A stretch of DNA of 64,000 bases from the NCBI GenBank assembly GCA_964406005.1, contig CAYOPZ010000001.1, positions 124,001-188,000 of the forward strand. Direction: 5' to 3'. The position numbers and the translations under genes were made by a program. The DNA is from CAYOPZ01 sp964406005 (GTDB lineage Bacteria > Bacteroidota > Bacteroidia > Bacteroidales > SM23-62). Positions 1 through 8,709 of the stretch are shown here, one piece after another (position 1 is the stretch's first letter; each line of letters opens with the position of its first letter). A model generated the notes under the pieces. The model worked only from the letters and a program-made list of their open reading frames with translations. It was not told the origin of the DNA and ran no database searches.

Positions 1-1484
1 TCTATTCCCGGGCTTGTGTCCGTGCTTGTTTCTTCATCCCTGGTTTCAATGCCGGACAACCTGCCGATGATTTTATCCCGGACAAGCTTTCCTGAAGCTC
101 CTTTCCCGACCTTCGACATGACCATGCCAACCAGTATGCCGGCCCTTTTCAGGTTCCCTGCTTTTATATCACCGGCAATACCGGCATTCTCTTTAATGAC
201 CTCTTCAATACTTGATTCAAGCTTTTCATCCGAAATGCTGTTATTCTCGATATAGGTTCTATAATCGAAATCCGGATTATTCAGCAGTTCCCCTGCTGCA
301 TGCTGAAAGAGAACAACCGATATTTTTCCCTCTCTGAACAGAGAAAAAATCTCCGTAAAAGCGGGAATGTTGGTGACTTTATGATACTCTTCCGGCTTCA
401 GGTTATTTGTCAGTGTTTTGGCAACAAATTTCGGATCGTTGATTTTTTCATTAATGCTTAAAAATATGTGCGACCTGACGGGATCGAACGTAAAGAATTT
501 GGCATCCTGGGGCAGCACCCCTCCGCCAATCAGGATTGATTCGACAGGAAAGGGCAATAAACTGCTGTCAACCTGTATTTCCTCAACCGCGCTTTTAATA
601 TTCACAAGAGGGATATCCGGTTCCTGTGCATACCTGTAATCTGCCGAGAACTCCTTCTTACGCATGGTTTTGGTTTGCTTTAAATCGGCATCAAACAGAA
701 CCGTTGTCTGGTCGGGTCTCGGACTTTTGTGCCTGATGAAATAATCAAGCTGTTTTGACACCTCTTCTGTGATGGCCTCCACCATGAACTTGAACGAGTT
801 GAGATTCTTGATCTCTGCACGTGGATTCAACTCATTCGTTCCTTTCTTACGAAGGGATACGCTGACGTCTGATTTGAATTCACCTTTTTCCAGGTTTGCT
901 TCCGAGATCTTTAAATTCTGTACGATGCGCTGAAGGTATTGAGCATAGGTTGAAGCATCCTGTATGCGGTGGATACAGGGCTTGGTAACAACCTCGATCA
1001 GGGGCACACCGGATTTATTGAAATCGACCAGGGTTACACCCCGTTCATGCACCAGTTTTGCCGCATCCTCTTCGATATGCACCTGTTCAAGCTCAACGGA
1101 AAACGTTGTTCTGTCATTCCTGTAACATTCAACCCTCCCATCGGGAATGACAGGTTTCTGAAATTGTGTCAGCTGAAAATTCTTCGGCAGGTCGGGGTAT
1201 TCATAGTGTTTCCTGTCCCAGCAAATCAGGGTATTGCTCATACTCGAATGAACCGCCTTGCCAAAATAAATCGCCTTACGGATGGCTTCCTTGTTAACAG
1301 CCGGAAGAACACCCATCTGACCCGTGCAGACCGGGCATATATTCCGGTTTGGCCGGTCAACATCCTCAGTTGCACAGGAACAGAACAATTTTGTCAAAGT
1401 GTTCAGCCTGATATGGGTTTCAAGGCCGATCACCACTTCCAGTCCATACCGGTCCAGCTTCTCCTCTATGTGATTTAATTCCAT
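1..1484 (-). CDS. gatB: Aspartyl/glutamyl-tRNA amidotransferase subunit B (3' end cut by window)
   Basis: Subunit B of the GatCAB amidotransferase, which converts Glu-tRNA(Gln) and/or Asp-tRNA(Asn) to the amidated form; B binds and activates the misacylated tRNA. The frame stays open from ATG at 1484 down to base 1, about 494 codons, close to full length for GatB, so only a short C-terminal piece is missing. The N-terminal cradle has the zinc-type cysteine pattern C35, C37, C50, C53 and the family phrase VVIGLETHIRLNT. The start ATG shares its A with the TGA stop of gatA (TGATG), so the two genes are translationally coupled. Family assignment is firm; tRNA specificity cannot be read from sequence. 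Confidence 0.95.
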   Translation of the reverse strand, partial: MELNHIEEKLDRYGLEVVIGLETHIRLNTLTKLFCSCATEDVDRPNRNICPVCTGQMGVLPAVNKEAIRKAIYFGKAVHSSMSNTLICWDRKHYEYPDLPKNFQLTQFQKPVIPDGRVECYRNDRTTFSVELEQVHIEEDAAKLVHERGVTLVDFNKSGVPLIEVVTKPCIHRIQDASTYAQYLQRIVQNLKISEANLEKGEFKSDVSVSLRKKGTNELNPRAEIKNLNSFKFMVEAITEEVSKQLDYFIRHKSPRPDQTTVLFDADLKQTKTMRKKEFSADYRYAQEPDIPLVNIKSAVEEIQVDSSLLPFPVESILIGGGVLPQDAKFFTFDPVRSHIFLSINEKINDPKFVAKTLTNNLKPEEYHKVTNIPAFTEIFSLFREGKISVVLFQHAAGELLNNPDFDYRTYIENNSISDEKLESSIEEVIKENAGIAGDIKAGNLKRAGILVGMVMSKVGKGASGKLVRDKIIGRLSGIETRDEETSTDTSPGI

Positions 1485-2893
1485 CAGATTATTCCCGTTA
1501 AGAATCCGGCAAACTTTAAAATTATCTGCTCCTGGTTTTTAGGGGCCGTTATCTGAATACCCGTCTCCGTTCCGACAGGAGATGTCAGCGTGGGTAAGCC
1601 CCCTAAACTGAAACCCACCGTGAAAGCGTCCGATAAATACATTTCCAGCGGATTATCCAGACTGCTGCCGATTTTCGGCGGAGTAACCGGTGACACCGGT
1701 GAGACGATAATGTCAACCTTCTTGAAATCCCGGTTAAAACTACCGGTGATCTGGTTCCTTAAGGCTCTTGCTTTCAAATAGATTTCTTCTGAATGTCCGT
1801 GGGATAATATCTGGTTTCCCCCGATGATTCTTCTTTTGGTTTCTTCTGTAAAATTCCCGGACCTGGTCAGGGCATAACCCTCTTTTAAGGTTTCGGCCGT
1901 TTGCCTTTCGCCGTAACTCATACCGTCCAGCCGTGCCAGGTTCGAAGCGGTTTCTGCCATGGCCAGAATATAATAGGTCGAAACCAGGATATCGGCATCA
2001 AAGAAATCCAGTACTTCAACCTCAATATCATATTGCTTCAATCTGTCGATAAGCGTTAAGAAATCCTCCTTGATATTTGGATTCAGACTGCTGTTCTTTA
2101 TGAAGCTGTTATAATAGCCTATTCTGAAGCCATCTTCGGGAAATTTTTCTTTAAAGATATCCCCGGAAACCGGCGTGGATTCAATGCTTGTCTGGTCATG
2201 CCGGTCCTTGCCGCTCATAGTGTTCAGTAAAATGCGGATGTCCTCGAGACTTTTGGAAAGGGGTCCCACACAATCCGTGGAAGATGCGTAAGCCATAAGC
2301 CCGTACCTCGAAATTCTCCCATAGGTCGGCTTCAATCCGTAAACCCTGTTAAAACCTGCAGGCTGCCTGATGGATCCGCCCGTATCTCCCCCGATTGAAA
2401 ACAAGGTATATCCCCTGGCCACATTAACGGCACTACCCCCGCTCGAACCGCCGGGAACAAGCGCTTCGTCCAATGCGTTCCTTGCCGGTCCGAAAACAGT
2501 GTTTTCAGTGCTGCTGCCATGCCCGAAACTATCGCAATTCTCCTTAACCACAGGGATTGCTCCTGCATCAACCAATTTTTGAATGGCTGTGGCGGTATAG
2601 GGAGATTTATAATTTCTGAGAAAATCCGAACTTGCAGATGCGTTGGCGCCCTGAAGAAGAAATACGTCTTTTACTCCGAAAGGAATTCCTTCCAGCAGTC
2701 CGATTTCATTGCCTGCATTTAACTTCTCATCAACTTTCAGTGCCTGCTCCATAGCTGTATCGGTGAGAAGTAAGTTTGCCGTATTATTCGGACTTCCCTT
2801 CAGTTCTTCAATTTTCTGTTTCACCAGACCGGTACATGAAATTCTGCCTTCCTTAAGATCCTGGTGTACTTTGTTTATTTCCGATTCCATCAT
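1484..2893 (-). CDS. gatA: Aspartyl/glutamyl-tRNA amidotransferase subunit A
   Basis: Glutaminase subunit of GatCAB, releasing ammonia from glutamine for transfer to the tRNA-bound acyl group. It is an amidase-signature enzyme: counting from ATG 2893, the Ser-cisSer-Lys triad reads K75 (GIPFGVKDVF), S150 (PGGSSGGSA) and S174 (DTGGSIRQP), with the same spacing as in well-known GatA proteins. The open frame extends up to a TTG at 2905, but ATG 2893 lies one base after the gatC stop and has GAGG 6 nt upstream, so I take it as the start (469 aa). It sits between gatC and gatB as one operon. Confidence 0.95.
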   Translation of the reverse strand: MMESEINKVHQDLKEGRISCTGLVKQKIEELKGSPNNTANLLLTDTAMEQALKVDEKLNAGNEIGLLEGIPFGVKDVFLLQGANASASSDFLRNYKSPYTATAIQKLVDAGAIPVVKENCDSFGHGSSTENTVFGPARNALDEALVPGGSSGGSAVNVARGYTLFSIGGDTGGSIRQPAGFNRVYGLKPTYGRISRYGLMAYASSTDCVGPLSKSLEDIRILLNTMSGKDRHDQTSIESTPVSGDIFKEKFPEDGFRIGYYNSFIKNSSLNPNIKEDFLTLIDRLKQYDIEVEVLDFFDADILVSTYYILAMAETASNLARLDGMSYGERQTAETLKEGYALTRSGNFTEETKRRIIGGNQILSHGHSEEIYLKARALRNQITGSFNRDFKKVDIIVSPVSPVTPPKIGSSLDNPLEMYLSDAFTVGFSLGGLPTLTSPVGTETGIQITAPKNQEQIILKFAGFLTGII

Positions 2894-2894
2894 T

Positions 2895-3167
2895 CTAGTC
2901 CTCAATTACTTTCGGAACAACCAGAAACCCGTTCTTTTCCCTGGGAAAGTTTTTCCTGATCAGTTCTTTTTCTTTTTCAGGGCATCTTTCAATGACATCG
3001 CTTCTTAAACCTTCAACAGAAACAGCATCAGCATTTGATTCAGGTATGCCATCTCCTTTATTATCCGGAACCGCTTTTTTTATTACACCGAACAATTTAT
3101 CTACCGCTTCTGATGATCTGGCTCCTTTAATGCTGGATAAAAGATCCAGGGGCATTATTTTATCCAT
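2895..3167 (-). CDS. gatC: GatC-like subunit of the amidotransferase, divergent N-terminus
   Basis: Small (90 aa) protein directly upstream of gatA. The C-terminal half ends in a GatC-type tail (NGFLVVPKVIED), the segment that wraps around GatA and stabilises the complex. The N-terminal half does not show the usual helical start of GatC (residues like ITxEEVxKLAxLARL); instead it begins MDKIMPLDLLSSIKG. The position, length and tail make GatC the best call, but the N-terminus is either strongly diverged or replaced. It is the first gene of the gatCAB operon; a TACTTTTG -7-like element lies about 50 nt upstream. Confidence 0.75.
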   Translation of the reverse strand: MDKIMPLDLLSSIKGARSSEAVDKLFGVIKKAVPDNKGDGIPESNADAVSVEGLRSDVIERCPEKEKELIRKNFPREKNGFLVVPKVIED

Positions 3168-3217
3168 TGTTTTAATTTATCCCATTTAAATATTTCAAAT
3201 CATTATATATCAAGCAA

Positions 3218-3248
3218 CAAAAGTAATAAATTGATATTATTTATCAAT
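3218..3248 (-). promoter_or_regulatory. Candidate promoter for gatCAB
   Basis: Read on the minus strand, TACTTTTG (3225-3218) matches the Bacteroidota -7 consensus TAnnTTTG. An ATTG lies 19 nt upstream (3248-3245), a weak match to the -33 TTTG. It is about 50 nt before the gatC ATG in a very AT-rich gap. Consensus matching only. Confidence 0.4.
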
Positions 3249-3337
3249 ATTTATTATCAATTTATCATAGAAAAATAAGAATTCCTTTAACACTGAATGT
3301 TAAAAGCAATAATCTGCCCTTAGGCCATAATGACATC

Positions 3338-3628
3338 TTACTTTGTATTCCTGCCGTGCTTCAGAAGGCTGTTATGCTTCAATACTACCTCCGACAATAT
3401 TAGCCTGAAAATTGAACCTATTAAGTCGGGATTTAAAGACAATAATTCAGATTTTTCTGCAAGTCTGGACAGAATTTGGTTTTCCCTGCTTTTATCCAAA
3501 GCCGGCAAATCATTACAGGCCTTTAAAAGGCCGATCTCATCTGTGATCTTAAATCTCCTGGAAATTAACTCGGTAATTTGATCATCGATATCATCAATTT
3601 TTTGTCTCAGAACATTAAGGTCGTTCAT
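3338..3628 (-). CDS. Chorismate mutase, AroQ type
   Basis: Short all-helical chorismate mutase (96 aa) that would convert chorismate to prephenate for Phe/Tyr synthesis. Visible family features are the N-terminal LRQKIDDIDDQI helix, the SRRF arginines near residues 24-25, the LLKA lysine, and the DKSREN segment (D45, R48, E49). In the C-terminal helix the position of the active-site Gln of the E. coli enzyme appears to be His (VLKHN), judged by eye. It stands alone between an esterase gene and gatC, with no other aromatic-pathway genes nearby, so it could act as a free-standing mutase. Confidence 0.8.
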   Translation of the reverse strand: MNDLNVLRQKIDDIDDQITELISRRFKITDEIGLLKACNDLPALDKSRENQILSRLAEKSELLSLNPDLIGSIFRLILSEVVLKHNSLLKHGRNTK

Positions 3629-3685
3629 GCGGGTCTCAAAAATTTGGCTGGTAAATTAAATCAACGCAATATGCTTATCCTGCTT

Positions 3686-4699
3686 TTACTTGAAAACATC
3701 GTCCATAAATTCCAGAGACATATCCAGAGCCTGAATGCTTGCCGCCCTGGTGCTTTCCGCAGTCTCCCCTATGTAGCTGTGCGCCACGTTTGGAATAACG
3801 TGCACGCTTGACCGGATGTTGTGAGCTGTAAGCAGGTCATTGAAGTCCACGGACTGCTGGTAGTCAATGACGGGATCTTCCGATCCGTGAATCAGTAAAA
3901 AGGCGCCATCCGATTCATCCACATAGGTAACCGGGCTGGCCTCTGCAAGCCATCCGGCAAAATATCCGCCGGGTCCGCCTCTTTCACCCATTTCAGTTAG
4001 ATCGTAGATTCCGTACCAGCCTATGGTTGCTTGAACGCGGTCAGATTCAGTGGCAAGTTCGTCGGGTAAATTATCGGGTTCCAGTTCAACTGCACCCCAT
4101 GATGTTCCTGCCAGGGCAGCCAGATGGCCGCCCGCCGAAGCCCCCCAAACCAGAAATTTGTCCTTATCGATTCCATATTCATCGGCATGTGCCCGCAACC
4201 AGCGCAAGGCCGTTTTGACATCCTGTATTGCAGCTGGAAAGGCTGCTTCTCCGCCAAGGCGGTAATTGACAGATGTCACAACATATCCCCTGGAAGCAAT
4301 CATTGCCAGGGTGGCAGGCCAGTTTTCAAAAGCCCCCGATTGACGAGAGTGACCGTTCTGCCAACCTCCACCGTGTATGTACATTACCATGGGATGGGTA
4401 GCACTGCTGTCGGGAGGAAGATACATATCCAGTCGCAGGGGGCGATAACCTGGTATTTGTGAATAGACCAGATCCGGAAGGCCCACGACACCGCCGGGAA
4501 AATAAGTTTCAGTTCCGGGATATCGGTTGGCCATTGCCACAGCCGGTGCAACCGGAACATCCGCAATGGTCCATGCCCGTGACATTTCTGTTCCTGACAT
4601 GTCGTCCTGTGATTCATGGGTAGATACGCCTTCCCTGCCACAGGACATAAGCAGCATCAGGGAAGCAAGTAGCGTAAAGGTTAAATGATTTTTTTTCAT
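3686..4699 (-). CDS. Lipoprotein alpha/beta-hydrolase (carboxylesterase type)
   Basis: A 337-aa secreted esterase-like protein. The N-terminus is a lipoprotein signal with lipobox LMSC (C20), so it is probably anchored in an envelope membrane. The oxyanion motif HGGGW lies at 109-113, the nucleophile elbow GASAGG at 186-191 (Ser188), and the acid and base follow in LIHGSEDPV and VAHSY. This is the BD-FAE/hormone-sensitive-lipase-like group of carboxylesterases. Substrate is not readable; acetylated or feruloylated sugars are usual for relatives. It is the third of three consecutive minus-strand genes for exported hydrolases. Confidence 0.85.
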   Translation of the reverse strand: MKKNHLTFTLLASLMLLMSCGREGVSTHESQDDMSGTEMSRAWTIADVPVAPAVAMANRYPGTETYFPGGVVGLPDLVYSQIPGYRPLRLDMYLPPDSSATHPMVMYIHGGGWQNGHSRQSGAFENWPATLAMIASRGYVVTSVNYRLGGEAAFPAAIQDVKTALRWLRAHADEYGIDKDKFLVWGASAGGHLAALAGTSWGAVELEPDNLPDELATESDRVQATIGWYGIYDLTEMGERGGPGGYFAGWLAEASPVTYVDESDGAFLLIHGSEDPVIDYQQSVDFNDLLTAHNIRSSVHVIPNVAHSYIGETAESTRAASIQALDMSLEFMDDVFK

Positions 4700-4830
4700 T
4701 TTCTTTAAAATAGTTTACAGAAATTCTGAATCCAAATTATCCTTACCGGTCGTTGTTCCCTTGATGATTGGCAGGCAAACCATTCACTTCGAAAATTATG
4801 GTCGGTTTGATTCCCTGCCCGGTGACATGA

Positions 4831-6675
4831 CTATTTTACCTTAACACCATCGTAGTAGCGTACTCCATCCTTATACGACCAGTGTTTCATGAAATCCCAC
4901 AAAAGCGGCATTTCCGCCGGGATACAATTATGGGCACGATATAAGGTCCGTCCGACCTTGAAGAGCGGAAAGCCCTGGGAATTGGTCCATGTCCAGGTCT
5001 GGAACCTGCCTTCAGTCTCGATGTTGGAACCGTCGCCAAGGGGTCCTACTCCATTGGCTTCCAGGTAATAGGCTGCCCATTTGTCAAGCATGTTTTCTGT
5101 TTCGTCCCAGAGTGTACCGGTCATCATCTCGATATCTCCCTGGCCTGTAATACAGTAGTTCGGTATCTTTGCATAGGCAGCGTCGTCCGTCGAGATTCTT
5201 CCGAATCCCCCCTCGTCGTCAGGGAAACTAAGCCCGGATGTGGAAGCAATCGCGGCGAAGTACTCGGGATTTGTGACCCCGAATCCCTGGGAAGCAAAGC
5301 TCCCGGCCGACTGACCGGTAGCGTAGAACCGGGTCGGATCCACATTGTAATAGCTTGTCAGGTACCCGGCGAGCTTCCTATAGAACATTCCTGTGTTGGC
5401 ATGGCTGACGGAAGTGGAGCTTCTGCTGTAGGTTTCGCAGGGAATAGCAAGGATAAACCCTTCCTCATCCGCGACCTTCCACCAAAGAGTATTGTGGAAA
5501 AAGACCTTGTCGGTCTGGCTGTTCCCGGCGAATACAAAGACCACCGGTGCACCGTCCGGCCATTTGCTTTCCGCTGAGCCGGGAACATAGATCTGGAATT
5601 CGCGCAGTTCACCATCGACCATCATGGTTCCGATTTCACCATAATCTTCCCTTCGTGCAAGATGGTTGCCGTATGCAGTGGTGTTGTCATAACTTACATA
5701 CTCCGTAACGAATTCATATAATGTGCGGGTAAGGTGAGGACTGAGAACGTCAACGTCTGCTTCGAGCGTAACGACCTTGGATATGGGACCGGTATTGGCG
5801 GTCGCCCATGCATCGGAGTTCTCAGACTGGGCAAACACATCGGCACCGTAAAAATAGTCTTTCCCGGAGCTGCTGAGGGCGACTGCATCGTTCACATCTT
5901 TCCAGTAGGTGATGGCCCCGGAAACGCGTCTCAGGTCTGAATGTATGAACGCTGTCGGAACGGGTACCTCGTTACAGGCAAATTTGATCTCATCGGGAAT
6001 CTCAACAGGAAAGTAACCGGAAGAGAGTCCGTCCATGTATATCGTCCCGAAGCGGGAGTAGTATGTATCACTCTGGCTCTCACTGTTGATGTATGCCTGA
6101 CTTATGACCATCAATGGATTCGCCGCCGCCCAGGCTTCCAACGCGGTTCCGCCACCGTCATATCCAATGAAGTAACTGATACCGAAGATTGAAAAATAGT
6201 CGTTCGCTTTGTAGAAATTGATAACGGCATTAATGTAATCCTGTTCCGTTTCGGGGTCGCTCCAACCGTCGTGTCCCGGTTCAAGCAGAACGAGTCCCTC
6301 TTCGTTTTCATCCGCGATGTCATGCCAGCCGCTGGCAATCAGGAATTCATCCGTCCTGAGACCTTCCGGAACGGCAATCACGGTAAAAAAGGTCCGTACG
6401 GGGGCAGTCGCGGCAATGTAAAACTTTGCCGTTCTGGCAATGCCGTTCACGTCGAAGGTTTTCCCGAAATAACCCGTCATCGGCAGCTTGTTCGCCCGCT
6501 GATAATCGTAGTCCGGGACCGGTGCTCCATCAAGAGAAGCCGGAGTAAACTCCCTCACAATCACTTTACCGCTTGTGCTCCCTTCCGCCTGACCGATGAC
6601 GAATGAATGAAAACTTGCTGTTATCAGGAGGATTGCCACAAAATATAAGTATTTCAGAATTCTATTGTTTTTCAT
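4831..6675 (-). CDS. Secreted PHB-depolymerase/feruloyl-esterase-like hydrolase
   Basis: About 614 aa with an N-terminal signal segment (MKNNRILKYLYF then a hydrophobic run). The C-terminal half carries an alpha/beta-hydrolase domain with VVFVFAGNSQTD near the oxyanion hole and the elbow GQSAGSFASQG, typical of polyhydroxybutyrate depolymerase and feruloyl-esterase-like enzymes. The N-terminal half also looks alpha/beta-like (GYDGGGTALEAW), possibly a second, degenerate hydrolase domain. The frame is open to 6738, but that overlaps the upstream gene; ATG 6675 or ATG 6681, just after the upstream TGA at 6688-6686, fit better. Probably co-transcribed with the next upstream hydrolase. Confidence 0.75.
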   Translation of the reverse strand: MKNNRILKYLYFVAILLITASFHSFVIGQAEGSTSGKVIVREFTPASLDGAPVPDYDYQRANKLPMTGYFGKTFDVNGIARTAKFYIAATAPVRTFFTVIAVPEGLRTDEFLIASGWHDIADENEEGLVLLEPGHDGWSDPETEQDYINAVINFYKANDYFSIFGISYFIGYDGGGTALEAWAAANPLMVISQAYINSESQSDTYYSRFGTIYMDGLSSGYFPVEIPDEIKFACNEVPVPTAFIHSDLRRVSGAITYWKDVNDAVALSSSGKDYFYGADVFAQSENSDAWATANTGPISKVVTLEADVDVLSPHLTRTLYEFVTEYVSYDNTTAYGNHLARREDYGEIGTMMVDGELREFQIYVPGSAESKWPDGAPVVFVFAGNSQTDKVFFHNTLWWKVADEEGFILAIPCETYSRSSTSVSHANTGMFYRKLAGYLTSYYNVDPTRFYATGQSAGSFASQGFGVTNPEYFAAIASTSGLSFPDDEGGFGRISTDDAAYAKIPNYCITGQGDIEMMTGTLWDETENMLDKWAAYYLEANGVGPLGDGSNIETEGRFQTWTWTNSQGFPLFKVGRTLYRAHNCIPAEMPLLWDFMKHWSYKDGVRYYDGVKVK

Positions 6676-6685
6676 GAGCATCGGT

Positions 6686-8314
6686 TCAACGTGTTTCGTA
6701 ATCTCGTGACAGCACCCAGTCTCGCAACGTATCAGCATAGATGATATAATCGAAGCCTTCCTTATTGTATTTGCCGTTGACCAGCCTTCCCCTTAGCTGA
6801 TAAGTATCGCCTTTCATCAGTTTTTTGTTGTATACCAGCCTGCCGTCGACTATCCTGGCATCCGGACCGTGATACGGATTGTCGAAAAAGTAAAAGTAAG
6901 TCATCTTGGTGGTGGAGTGGTCGGTCTCACCCCAGTAATAATATAGCCCTGTCGGGAAACCGGTGAGGCGGATGTTTTCCGCGATCCACTCATCGGACCA
7001 GCCCGCCGCCTTATAAAAGGAAATCGCTGTCCTGTAATTCTCTGTGTTGTCAGTATCTTGCTCACCGTCGAAGGCCCAGATACTTATGCCGTATTTTGCA
7101 GCGTTCTGCCATTCCTCATCGGTCCATGTGCCCGCAAACATATTCTTGCCGGCGATGCCGGCACCCATGGACCCGTTATTAAGTATAAGGGTGTTTATCA
7201 GACCGGGATAGGTGGAGGCGATGGTATTGCAGGCAATTGTGCCGCGGGAATTGCCGGTCAGGGTGATTGCCTCGGGGTCAGCATTGTAATTCTGGATAAA
7301 GTACCGGATCACATTGTAATCATCTACATAGAACTTATAATCATCGCCGCCTGTATGGCTGCGGTCGTGTATGTTCAGGACGATGGTGCCGCAATCCATC
7401 CAGCGGAAGCCGGAGCCGTCAAAGTTGAGCCCGGTGCCGAAGTTGTTGGTGCCGTCCTCATGCTTCCAGTATGAAGTACCGAAACCGGTGATGGTGATGA
7501 TCAGCGGATATTTCTCAGCACGGTTCCTATTAAAATCCGGAGGGAAATAAGCCCAGCCTTTGACAAACCTGTCACCGTCGGTGGCTGTGGTCGGGACCTC
7601 GATACCCAGCTCTTCGAAAGTCCGGAAGCCCCCCTCGCCGTAATTGGCGTCGATGGTGGGAAGCCACAGGCCATTCGTGTTATAGGTGCCATCCTCATTG
7701 GCCAGGCAGGCCGCGTCTGCCTCGGTCTCACCGATATGATAGAGTTTCAGCTCCAGGCACTCACGAGTCTGATAACCATCGCCGCTGGTGTTTGCCTTAT
7801 ACTTACCGGAGTCCTGCTCGCCATAATGGATGACACCATCCACAGCGCGGTACCATGGGCCGGTGGCATACAGGCCGACAGGGTTCTTGCTGCGAGCGCC
7901 GGTGGCATTGTCACCGCTGTAGATCAGGGCGTTTCCTTCCAGCGCCTCAGTATCCACAGTGATGTAAATGGTCACGACCTGCCGGCTCACATCCACAGAT
8001 TCAATGACGGCCTCGGCGAAATCCGGGTGGGAGTAACCCCTATCCAACAATACATAAGTATCTGCGGTTACACCCGAGAGGTCCACGCCGTCCCGGTAGG
8101 TGATTTCAACCCTGGTCAGCTTCTGGCCGTACCAGCAATAATCGGTATACGCCCGGATACTTTCGATGTTTTCCACTGCCGGACTCATCGCAAAGAACGG
8201 TTCTGATACCGTACCATCCACATGTCGATGGCTGTACCCTGAAAGCCCCGGGATCAGTGCCAGGCATAAAAGCAATACCTTCATAAATAACGTTCCACTG
8301 ATTCTTGTATTCAT
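6686..8314 (-). CDS. Secreted alpha/beta-hydrolase with N-terminal beta domain
   Basis: A 542-aa exported protein: signal peptide (residues 1-27), a roughly 150-residue beta-rich N-terminal region, then an alpha/beta-hydrolase domain with PLIITITGFG, the elbow GNSRGT and NNGSMGAG. The arrangement resembles prolyl-oligopeptidase/PHB-depolymerase-like esterases. Start ATG 8314 is well supported: GGAGG lies 6 nt upstream, one of the few clear Shine-Dalgarno sites in the window. The next hydrolase begins within about 10 nt of its stop, so the two are likely one transcript. I cannot name the substrate. Confidence 0.75.
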   Translation of the reverse strand: MNTRISGTLFMKVLLLCLALIPGLSGYSHRHVDGTVSEPFFAMSPAVENIESIRAYTDYCWYGQKLTRVEITYRDGVDLSGVTADTYVLLDRGYSHPDFAEAVIESVDVSRQVVTIYITVDTEALEGNALIYSGDNATGARSKNPVGLYATGPWYRAVDGVIHYGEQDSGKYKANTSGDGYQTRECLELKLYHIGETEADAACLANEDGTYNTNGLWLPTIDANYGEGGFRTFEELGIEVPTTATDGDRFVKGWAYFPPDFNRNRAEKYPLIITITGFGTSYWKHEDGTNNFGTGLNFDGSGFRWMDCGTIVLNIHDRSHTGGDDYKFYVDDYNVIRYFIQNYNADPEAITLTGNSRGTIACNTIASTYPGLINTLILNNGSMGAGIAGKNMFAGTWTDEEWQNAAKYGISIWAFDGEQDTDNTENYRTAISFYKAAGWSDEWIAENIRLTGFPTGLYYYWGETDHSTTKMTYFYFFDNPYHGPDARIVDGRLVYNKKLMKGDTYQLRGRLVNGKYNKEGFDYIIYADTLRDWVLSRDYETR

Positions 8315-8709
8315 TTTTTACCTCCGTATGTTTTTAGCAGAAAGAACTGCGGAATAACTGCACATAATTTGAAAATATAATTATGGATATTTTGGGAAAA
8401 TACAAAATTCAAATGTTACAAAAAGGGTAGGGCTGAAAAAAGGATCATTTTTACTGTTGATTTGCCTTGGGCAGAAGTGGGGAATCCAACAATTCCTGTT
8501 CACAGGCCGGTTCGTTTGAAAGTGGTAATTTACGTTTTTGGAGATTACATTGCAAGAATTGTCATTTAAAAAGGAACAAGAGCAATTATTTTTTAATTTT
8601 ACCGCCTTATATCGTTATTTGATTGCAGAATAGATCAATAATTGATTGCAGGGTAAAATATTAAATGCATTAAAAGGGATTTGCTATTTCAATCTGAATA
8701 CATAATCAT
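8315..8709. other. 395-bp divergent intergenic region
   Basis: No gene is visible. It separates the minus-strand hydrolase genes from the plus-strand dehydrogenase. A 10-bp direct repeat TTGATTGCAG occurs at 8619-8628 and 8642-8651, 23 bp apart, 60-90 bp before the dehydrogenase ATG; it could bind a regulator. I found no convincing TAnnTTTG promoter in either direction. Confidence 0.5.

Noticed and set aside
3686..8314. Polysaccharide utilisation locus
   Set aside because: No SusC/SusD pair, glycoside hydrolase or sensor adjoins the three hydrolases.
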